This document shows positions 1 to 8,700 of a stretch of DNA of 19,536 nucleotides, piece by piece (the stretch's first letter is position 1; every line of letters begins with the position of its first letter). Location of the stretch: NCBI GenBank assembly GCA_001584585.1, contig LSYV01000061.1, forward strand, positions 310,333 through 329,868, read 5' to 3'. The translations under genes and the position numbers were made by a program. The notes under the pieces were generated by a model, which saw only the letters and a program-made list of their open reading frames with translations, was not told where the DNA came from and ran no database searches. The DNA comes from Gonium pectorale. Taxonomy: Eukaryota > Chlorophyta > Chlorophyceae > Chlamydomonadales > Volvocaceae.

Positions 1-36
1 GGCCGCAAGCGCCGGAAGAAGGGCGGTGGTGATTGA
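1..36 (+). CDS. C-terminal tail of an unidentified plus-strand gene (partial)
   Basis: The first 36 bases read in frame as glycine, arginine, lysine and related residues (pattern GRKRRKKGGGD) and end at a TGA at 34-36. A run of Arg and Lys followed by Gly is a common C-terminal tail in nucleolar or nucleic-acid-binding proteins, but eleven residues cannot identify a family. Support for the strand and frame comes from the TGTAA poly(A)-type signal downstream on the same strand at 712-716. That signal would give a 3' UTR of roughly 690 bases, which is normal for volvocine algae. A second plus-strand frame stays open to about 108, so the frame choice is not certain. Everything upstream is outside the window. 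Confidence 0.4.
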   Translation, partial: GRKRRKKGGGD

Positions 37-711
37 GCGGGCTGGCGGGAAGCGGCCTGATCAGCATCTTGTCACCGAGGTATTCCGGGTGTTTTCTTGC
101 CGGGTGTGAGAGCGGCCTGTCTAGGGCAAAGGATGCTACCGGGCAAGACATGATGAAAGCCATGGAATACAGTCTGGAGGACCTGTGACCACATTCCCTG
201 TTCACCGTTCCCGGCCTCTGCGGCACCGGAGTGGCACTATATGTCCGCTGCATGTCTGCCGCTATGTCTGCCGGTCGGCTGCCTCAATGCCGAGGGAGCC
301 GCATGGAGTAGGCATCAGTCAAGCTCGTGATGCACGCTGGCAGGCGATGCGTCGCCTGTTCTGCCGGCCGCTTGGCGGCATGCCGGCGCTCGGTGGTCAG
401 CCCGGCGGCAGCGCCGGGCAGCACACGGCGCGGCTGCCGAGGGGTCGGGTGCGGTTGGCGCCTCGGTCGGCCCCAAGGAGCCTGCCTGGTGCCTTCCCGC
501 CTGCCAATCGTAGATGTCCGCGTGGCTGCGGGGGTGTGCCCTTGCGCGGCGCGTACCCCGGTGGGCCCGGTGGGCCCGGTGCGCCCGTGTGGGGCCGCAC
601 GAACGGTCAGGGGCTTGCGCCGTGTCTCGTGTGCAGGTGCGGGACTGTACCGCCAGCCTGCTGGTGGAACAGAGTGCTGCTATGCTGGCTCCCCGGCGCA
701 GCTCCTCGCGT

Positions 712-716
712 TGTAA
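712..716 (+). terminator. TGTAA poly(A) signal for the left-edge gene
   Basis: The pentamer TGTAA occurs here in the context gttgtaaagc. TGTAA is the dominant polyadenylation signal in Chlamydomonas and its relatives, with cleavage usually 10-20 bases downstream. It is the natural end for the gene whose stop codon is at 34-36. A pentamer occurs often by chance, so this rests on position and strand. Confidence 0.45.
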
Positions 717-729
717 AGCACTCGAGACT

Positions 730-1134
730 GCTTGCCGATGCGCTCCCGTATGGGGTTGGTATCTGCATCCCACAGAAAACGCCCAACCCGCAGCGGCGTG
801 GAGGGGTTCCGGCCACGCCAAACGGCAGGGGCCCCAGACACGCGGGCCCTGGCGTACACAGCACCGCACAGTATAGCACGCCGTGCGCCGTGCGCTATTG
901 CCAAAGCCAGCAACGCACCTGCCCTTTGAAATAACGCAACTCCGCCCGGGCGGCCTTGGAGGGCTCGCACCCGCCATCTACCGGGAGCGCCACTCCGCCA
1001 CACGCGCCGGCCAGGCGGCACTCGTGCACCACGCGACCGGCACAGCCCGCTCCTCTTTGCACCAGGTCACGTGACCCCTCTTCACGGACACGCGCCGCGG
1101 CCGACACAACACACAATAAAGTAGCCGGTGCGCC
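730..1134. other. Short intergenic space between two convergent 3' ends
   Basis: This stretch lies between the plus-strand TGTAA at 712 and the minus-strand TGTAA at 1139-1135. It is GC-rich and contains only overlapping open frames without splice-consistent extensions or recognisable protein motifs. I see no gene, tRNA or repeat in it. The two flanking transcripts appear to converge here. Confidence 0.5.
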
Positions 1135-1139
1135 TTACA
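1135..1139 (-). terminator. TGTAA poly(A) signal for the minus-strand unknown gene
   Basis: TTACA on the plus strand is TGTAA on the minus strand. It lies about 555 bases downstream of the TAG stop codon of the six-exon minus-strand gene, giving a 3' UTR of ordinary length for a volvocine alga. No other minus-strand TGTAA was noticed between the stop codon and this site. Confidence 0.5.
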
Positions 1140-1694
1140 AGTGCACTGCTGCAGCAGGAAAGGGGCATCGGAAGGCTGCCATCCAGCCGCAGTTCCTCCG
1201 CCATGCTGGTGTGGGCGCTGCTGCGGGACACGTGCCCAGCTGGCGAGGCGTCTAGCGCAGGCGCAGACGCTCCCCGGGGCTCGCCATCCATGTAGGCCCG
1301 TCCGTTGCCTGAGTGCCAGGCTCAAGCCCCAGGACCGCGGGGCCCCGGCGAACGACAATGCTTCTCTAGCTCATTGGCGCAGCCGGACACCCCGAACGGG
1401 TCCTGCCCGCCCTGACCCCTGTGCACCCCTGCCACGGCTTGTGCAATCACCGGCGCCGCGCTCGGTGGCCCAGGACCACCGTACTGCCGTACACATCGTC
1501 CGGACACAGCGCCGGTTGGTGCCCATGACAGTGCCGCCTACGGCAACACATGACGCCGTTTGAGGTGTGGTGCGGCCCCCGCTGCGCGGCCCCCTCTCTG
1601 CCTACTGCACAAGACGGGCCGCCAACGCAGACACACTGGACAGGTGTGCGGACGCGCGGCCCCCGCTGTGGGCCCACATCTCAGCACCAGCTGC

Positions 1695-4000
1695 CTACTG
1701 CACGTCGAGCTCGCGCTTGAGCTGCGCCACCACGCGGCCGACCGTCTCCTTGTCCCCGAGCGGCGCCATGCGGATGTAGGCCTGCGCGGGGGATGGAGGG
1801 ATGGGCGGCGCATGGCGAAACCGCAGTCCGCAGGGCAGGAGTACCCTGCGCTTTCTCAGGCGTCGGCTGCCCGGTGCCGTAACGGCAGGCAACCCAGCCG
1901 AGCCGCCACCAGCAGTCGCGGCCGCTCCAGCTTTCCCGTCCCGCCGGCTGGCTGCAATCGCGCAATGGCGTGAGCTGCGGCCCTGCGCTTCCCGCGTACG
2001 GCGCTACGGCCACCGAACCCGCAGGAGCAGGACATCATGCACATGCCATCTACCGAGCAGTGCAAGATTGCAGTACTGCACCCGCCGTACAGCGTCGTAC
2101 TACGTACATTGAACAGCTTGCGCAGGTCGGCCTCCTTGTAGATCCGGTTGTCCAGGATCTCCGCCATGATCGCCTTCTTGTAGGTGGCCGCGTCGGCCAG
2201 CTTGAGGGCCTCGGCATACCTGCGAGCGGCGTGGCAGTGGCATGGGGGCGGGGGCTGAGCAGCGGCGGCACCAAGGCAGGCGAGACAGGTAGCAGCACGG
2301 AGCGACGCCCCGCTCCACCAGTGCCAACCACGTGCACAGCGGACGGGGCCGCAGGCGGTCAGTGCCGCGTGAGCTCCACCAGGCAGGCGGTGGAGCAAGG
2401 CCAGGCGGGGCGGCGCTTGCGCGGCTTTGTGCGGGCGAACGGCACAGGTAGGGCTACCGCGGTGCGGCAGCACGCTCTGCGCGCCTGGAATGCAGCGCAC
2501 CTGTTTTTGGGGAAGGCCTTGGTGTAGCCCTCGCTGAGGCCCCAGCCCGTGTACGCGTCTCCGCGCGGGTGGTACTCCCGCCGGTTGTCGCGCGCCCACG
2601 CGGGCGCCGAGCTGGGCCGCCAGGAGGCCATCTCGTCCTGCGTGCGACCCGCGACCGGTGTGCAGCGTGGGGCGGGCGACGGGCAACAGGTGCCGGCAGT
2701 GCGCGTGTGCGTGTGCCGCGGGCCGCGATGGGGCGCGGCGCAGCGGCGGGCGAGGTGGCGGTGCCAAGGAGGCAAAGGAAGGTGCTGTCATCGCCACGTG
2801 TACGCCGCCCGCGCCGGCCTACGCCCCTGTGGGGGAGCGGCGACAGGGGCCGCACTGGGCGCTGTCCGCGGCTTCCCCCGGCCACACCCGCAGCATCACG
2901 CATGCAAACGTGCAGCGTCGCACGGCCCTTCGACCCCAAGGGGGAAATGCGCGGCTCCGTTGCGAGCACCTGTGGGCGCAGGCTGCCGGCATCCGCCGCA
3001 TCACCGGGTGCTGTTATGGACGGCCCATACGCCATGTCCGCACCGGACTGCAGTTGAACGTGCACGAACGTGCAGGTGGCGGCACCCGCAGCGGGCGAGG
3101 CGCGCTGGATGCCGTACGGGATGCCGTACCCCGTGGTCCGGCCTACTGGGCTGGAACCGCTGGGCTGCCAACGGCTCGTCACAAGGGCCGGCAGCGTGCG
3201 TGCATGTGCCCCACTGCTGGGGGTGTAAAGCCCCCGCCCCGCTGCTGGGGACCTCACCTTGAGCATCTCCTGGTAGACGTTGGTTTTGCGCATCAGGAAG
3301 ACAGGGTGGACCGAGGTGTCCCATGGGTCTTTCAGGCGCTCCGTGCGGGAGTAGTTGTCCTCGATGCGCCTGCAGGGCGCGCAGATGGCGGGCTTCGGTT
3401 CGTTTGCAATGCTCGTGCAGACTCCTGGGGGTACTGCAGGTTGGGAGCGTAAGGCTTGTGCCGTACCTGTGCATGTGGTAGATCCGGTTGATGTGCTCCG
3501 GAGCGGTTTGGTCCGTGGCCGCCCGCCGGGCGGCGCGGTTCCTGCTCAAGCGCTCAGCCATGCTCATGTCGATGGTGTACCGCTTCACCGCCGCAATCTC
3601 CACGGTGGACGGCTGGTTCCTCGCCTGGTAGACGCGGTTCTGCATGTGCCTATCAGGGTCATCAAGGGGATTGCACCAGCGGCTTGCTCTAGTTTGTTAT
3701 TTGCAGAACGCGGATTCGGGGCGCCCCTGGCTCCAGCCTCAGCGGCAAACAGTGGGATCCGCGTGGGGCCAGCCGGGCCGGTATGCGTGTGCTGCAGGGA
3801 GGGCGAACTTGCTGCATCGGCGCACATATTCCAGCGACGCAGCAATAGGGTCGGCCATTGGCGACGGGAGGCCGCCGCGTAGTGTGTGCAGCAAAGGCGA
3901 GCATCTCGTGCCTGTATTCGTCGATGAGCGTCTGAACTCCACCCAAGTTATTGGGGTCGGGGGGGAATGCGGGCTTGCCCCGGTCGCGCCGTCGGCTCAT
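1695..4000 (-). CDS. Unidentified protein of about 270 residues, six exons
   Basis: Minus-strand exons: 4000-3809, 3639-3467, 3369-3258, 2637-2501, 2219-2108 and 1781-1695, with stop TAG at 1697-1695. All junctions are GT..AG and the phases match (813 bases, 271 codons). Internal exons are clear: residues of the type RIEDNYSRTERLKDPWD, then DEMASWRPSSAPAWARDNRR, REYHPRGDAYTGWGLSEGY, and a helical C-terminal part including EILDNRIYKEADLRKLF and ending in KRELDVQ. The protein is soluble, charged and rich in Arg, Tyr and Trp, with no signal peptide or membrane segment. I do not recognise the family. The small size and Tyr/Arg/Pro/Trp-rich style resemble small axonemal or microtubule-inner proteins of flagellate algae, but that is only an impression. 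The first exon is the weak part: the ATG at 4000 has no competing in-frame start, but its donor (CAA|gttcgc) is poor, and another frame through 3942-3815 also looks protein-like. Confidence 0.75.
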
Positions 4001-4875
4001 GGTGTCGCTCCTGGCCGCTTAGGCAGTCTGGAAGGAGGGTTGGCGGATGGCGCCGAATGTGCTCTACTCCCACACGTCCCCAAGTCACACGGCTACTAGC
4101 TACGCGAACAGAGCGTGCGAGGCAAACTGTATGTCAAGCACGTCTCATACAAGCGGGTCTCAGCTGCTTGTCGAGGGCAGCGGTTACTCAGGTGACATGT
4201 CGGTCAGCCTTGCAGTCATGCACTTGAAGATAAAAAAATTGCATGTAATGTTGTGATAAGTGCGTTGCGTTGCACTGCAAAATGCAAGTGGAAGCGTGCA
4301 CGGCAGCCTGGAGAAGCTCGGGCGACCGTCGGCAAGGTTCCATACTTGGTGATACTATAATGTGAGTGAACGGTGTGCAAGTCCAATGGTAGGAGGATGG
4401 AGCTTCATTGACTTGTTCGGTCCAGCCACGGCCATTTAGCATGCAGTCCTGCACATAGCTGTAACCTGCGAGCTTCGTGTTTTCCATCACTCTGCGTATA
4501 TGCGGTACATACCTAGCTTTTGGTGAACTAGTTGACTGGCGGCTGTAGCAACATGCGACATCATGCTTGCAGCCGCTTGCAACTTCTAAAGCCACAATGC
4601 GTCCTGCCTGGTGCTCACATGCATTGATAGTTAACTCAAGGCTTTCCGCCATGTTGCCACGTATGCGACACACGGGCGAGAGGCGTACCCCCTTACCTGA
4701 CATTTGCCTGCATTTGGCTTGGGAGCCACACTCAAGAGACCGCGTCTCACCCCAACCGCCCATGCTCGCCCGTGTACCGTACCGACCTCCCCACCCTGGC
4801 GGGAGACGGTACTGCGCTAGGGCGAAGATGACCTATGCTGTTACGCGAGCCCATCCGAACGAACATGGTGTACAG
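4001..4875. other. Intergenic and upstream region with lower GC; no gene supported
   Basis: This interval lies between the start of the unknown minus-strand gene and the poly(A)-type signal of the HOP1-like gene, so it should hold the promoter and 5' UTR of the former. Its base composition is visibly less GC-rich than the rest of the window, with runs such as gataaaaaaattgc near 4230. A 191-codon minus-strand frame (4763-4188) crosses it, but it shows no family motif, no low-complexity bias typical of local genes, and no splice partners. I could not identify a convincing TATA element. Confidence 0.4.
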
Positions 4876-4880
4876 TTACA
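4876..4880 (-). terminator. Probable TGTAA poly(A) signal of the HOP1-like gene
   Basis: This is the first minus-strand TGTAA that I find downstream of the HOP1 stop codon at 5747-5745. It implies a 3' UTR of about 870 bases. That is long but within the range for volvocine genes. An unlisted variant signal closer to the stop codon cannot be excluded. Confidence 0.4.
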
Positions 4881-5665
4881 GGGTTGCATGTGGGCATGCC
4901 CAGGCGTGCCACCGCACGCCAGAGTCTATCGTGTCTTACGTCCATCCACGTGCTTTGTGCGTTCCTCCTGCGCATGCACTGGGTTTGGCCCGCTGATGTA
5001 CGATGCCATGCCATGCAATCATCCACGTACGACACGGGTTGCGTGTCTTTCAGCCGAAAGTGACGATACTGTACTACGGGACCCGCCGGCCTGGGCATGC
5101 ATGTACGGCTACTGCACATGATGAATGCATTGCGAGAAAGGAAACAGAAATATGGCAGAATGCATGTTCAGGCGCGTTCAGCGCGCCGCAAAAAGGCGGC
5201 ACCGGCGTCTGCTTGCAGTGGGTACGAGGGCCGACCCGAACCTCCGCGCAACGCGCCGGCCCTGCGCTTCCATAGCCCTACCGCCTGCGCCGCACTGGCG
5301 GCCGGCGGCCCTCGCATGCTCTTCAGTTCACATGCAACCCGAAAACAGCGCTCGTTGGCTCCTGGGACCGAGACCCTCCGTGCGTCATCTACAGTGATCA
5401 TTACTTGTGTGTAGCAATGCACGGAGTCCGGCGCCTGTCACCCGCCCAGCCCGCCCGCACGGACTGGACCCCCTGCGGTCGCCTCGCCTCATCTCGACCG
5501 CACGCGGACGGCCTCCACCAGCCCCGGGATGCGAGGACTGGAATCATTATTGCTGCACGCCGCTCGCGCTCCTCTCCATCTCCTCCACAAGCCTCCACAA
5601 CCACTCAAGCGCCCCGCCAAACACCCTAGGTTTCTGGATCCCGCATCGATGACTCCAGAGCCGCC

Positions 5666-5726
5666 GTGGCGGTAGTGGTGGCGGTGGTGGTGGCGGTGGT
5701 GGTGGCGGTGGTGGTGGCGGTGGTGG
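5666..5726. repeat. GGT/GGC minisatellite in the HOP1 3' UTR
   Basis: About five imperfect copies of a 12-base unit, GGTGGTGGTGGC, lie 19 to 79 bases downstream of the HOP1 stop codon. On the transcribed sense strand this is a CCACCACCACCG tract. It is absent from the coding sequence and would form a C-rich segment at the start of the 3' UTR. Confidence 0.85.
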
Positions 5727-5744
5727 AACATCGCCGTCGACGGC

Positions 5745-8700
5745 TCAGCGCCGCATCAGGGCCAGGCGCGAGCCGGTCCGTGTGCCGCGCGGCGTGGGGG
5801 CCGGCGGGGCCGCCTTGTCTCCCGCCGCCGCAGCCGCCACAGCCGCCGCAGCCTTCTTGGCTTTGGCGCCCGCAGCGGTAGCCTGCTTGTTGGCGCCGCC
5901 CGCCGCCGCCGCCGCCGCCGTGCCCGGCTTGTCCGGTGAGGTCTTGGGCTTCTTGGCGTTGCCCTGCTGTATGGGGTCCGCCACGTAGGAGGCCTTGCGC
6001 ACCCTGCGCGTGCAGGGGCGGACGGCGGAGGGCGGAGCAGGCACAGGAGTCCCTAAATGACATATGATGCGAGGGCACCAAGGCACGACTGGAAAACGCT
6101 CGACAGGTGGAACGTGGTGATGCGGTGCAACAATGAACTCCCCACCGACGCCCGGGTGCCAGGAGTGCCGCTCCCGGCCACCCACCGGCCGCCCTTGGCG
6201 CGCTCGAGCCCCGACTGCTGGCTGCCCACGATGTAGACGTTGGGGTCGTCGTCGGCGGGGGCGGCTTCGCCGCCGCCGCCACCGCCGCCGCCGTTGGCCG
6301 CCGCCGCCTGTGACCCGGTCAGCTCATCGCCTGAGATGGGGAAGCGCGGCCGGTTCAGAGAGGCTACAGGCTCCGTGCAACCAAACAGGTACAGTAGACC
6401 TACAGCGACTTGGCGTAATCACAAGCGTGCTATGACGAGGTGGGCATGCACTTTTGCACACCTGTCCAGCCATCTGCTCCCTCCCCGCATCGCCCCTCCC
6501 GCCACCCACCGCCCATGGCGCTCTCCACCCTGCCGCCGCGGCTGGGCATCGCCGCCGCCTCCTGGCCATCTCGCCCCTCCTGCTGCGCTCGCTCGCTCTC
6601 ACGCTCCTGCTCTTGGTCGCGTGAGCGCCGCAGGTCGTCCAGGCTGCGATCGCGCCCGCGGCCCCGGCCGGCGGCGACGGTGCCGGCGTCCTCGGCGGCG
6701 CCGCCGCCCTTGACGGTGAGGCTGTCGAGCCGCTCCGTCAGCATGGCAGCGGCGCCGGCGGCATCGTCGTTGGCCGCCAGCACGGCGGCCTTCTTGGCCT
6801 GCTGCTTGCCTTTGGCGCCCCGGGCCGCGCCGGTGTCAGCGGGGGCGTCCTTGGCGGGGGCGGACTGGGCGTCGGCGCCCTGTAGGCGGTGGGGGCAGGG
6901 GCAGAAGGAGTTTAGAGGTGTGATTGGGGCCTCAAACCATTCGGAGAGACGAGACGCGAGATGCAACACGGTTCCCTCTATGCCGCAGGCACCTGAGCGA
7001 CTCCGGGCACAAGCGCAAAGCGGGCGCGCAGCGCCGGAAGGCACTCCAGCGGTCGCCTGACGGGGGTGGGGGGGGGCGCGCGCTTACCGCGGGCTGCGAC
7101 GGCTCTGCCGGCGGCTGCGCGACGACGCGAAAGGTGTTGCGCGCGCCCGGCACCGGCGCCAGCAGGCCCTGCACCTGCAGCCGCTCCACATAGCCGTCCA
7201 GCGCCGGCTGCGACAGCGCCGCGAACTGGCGGCCCAGCTGGCGCTTGCTGACCTGCGGGCGGGCGGGCGGGCGGAGGGGAGCGGGAGGATGAGGAGCAGC
7301 AGCAGCGCTTCAGGACCGTGTGCTGCGTGTGGAGTGCCGGATGACGCGTTTGCTGGGTGTGGTCACACAGTGTTCCAAGGGTGTAGTTGGGACGGGGCAC
7401 TTTAGGGCGGGTGAGCGGCGCGGGAGGAGCAGCGGCGCGTTGAAGTTCGAGCTGAAGGTCGAGTTACTGGCCGGCGGCTGGCGCGGTTGCTGGGCAGGGT
7501 CAACTGCGGCTGCCAGCTGCGGGAGCACGTCGGAGGTTGCGGAGCGAACGGCTGGCCAGACGGTGGCCACAACGGGAAACAGCCGGGGCAACAGAACGGA
7601 CAGCCAGGACACGGGCAGGCTATGTCTTTGCTTGCTTACATGCCCTCTGTTAGTATGTCTGAGGACGCGGTTATGCATAACAAACACACCTGCCTGTCTT
7701 ACATTGTCACGCATGTATCTTCTAGATCATATGGAATACACACATACACACACCTGGGTGCGGCCCTTGACGTAGGCGGCCACCTCGTGGTACTCCTCGG
7801 CCTGGGGGTGGGGCGGGGGTTGATGATGAAGAAGGCGGGTATGCAATCAGCGAGCAATCTGGCAGAACAGGCAGGCAGGTTGGTAGTCAGGCGGGGCAGC
7901 ACCCAAGGCTCTTGGCCCGCGCTGACGACTCGGTATCCTCGGCACCTCAATAGCACGCGCCGGTGCCCTGCGGGGCCCTCACGCAAAACCTCACGTGGGA
8001 AAGGCCTTCAAAAACCGCTGGAGCCTCAACTACTGTCCGACACTCAGTTTAGAGGCTTTGCCGTACCTCGGGCGCCTCGGTCACGTCCTCCTCCTCCTCG
8101 GCCTCATCGCCACCGGCGGCCGGCTGGCTGCCGGCGCCCGCCGCCGCCCCGTCGTCGACCTCCATTGCGTCCATTGCGGGCGCGGGCGGCACGGCGCGCT
8201 CCTCCTCCTGGCACTGCTCTGCGGGTTGGCCTGGATCAGCAGAGGGAAGATATGGCGTTGTTGATAGGTGTGGGCGCCACACACGTAACGCCAAGCAACT
8301 GACGTTGCACGGACGCAAGCTCCGCTCACCGGTGGTGTCCTGAGCTGCCTCGCCGTCAACACCTGCGCCGGGGGGCCCACTGAGGACGTCCATCGCGTCG
8401 CCGTCACCGTTACCGTCGCCGTCGCAGTTGGCGGTGCCGGCATCGGCTAAGCGCGCCCCCAGCTCCTCCTCCTCCTGCTGCTGCTCCACGCCGGTGGCGG
8501 TGGCGGTTCCGGTGCCCGCCTCCCCGCTGCCCACGGAGCCGGCCGAGGGCTGCGCCTGGGCCGTGACGCGGTCGTGGCCGCCGGTCAGGGGGTTGGTGGG
8601 CGCGGCCGCGCCCTCGCCTGCGCAGGGCGGCACGGCGCGCGAGACGGCGATGTTACGTGCCTTACCCCGGGGTTGGACGTGCGGCGCAACAGCCCTGCCC

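Noticed and set aside
185..934. 249-codon plus-strand open frame in the left part
   Set aside because: Its start is not an ATG; it overlaps the probable 3' UTR and TGTAA of the left-edge gene, several other frames are equally open there, and no motif is recognisable.
4188..4763. 191-codon minus-strand open frame
   Set aside because: No homology that I recognise, no splice partners, and it lies between a poly(A)-type signal and the next gene start. It is kept only as a low-priority observation.
6529..6879. Donor at 6513 (ATGGGCG|gtgggt) for the 6879 exon
   Set aside because: It is a better donor by sequence, but it shifts the next exon out of the frame that gives PNVYIVGSQQSG and the ASY1-like closure motif. 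The donor AGG|gtggag at 6529 keeps the phase.
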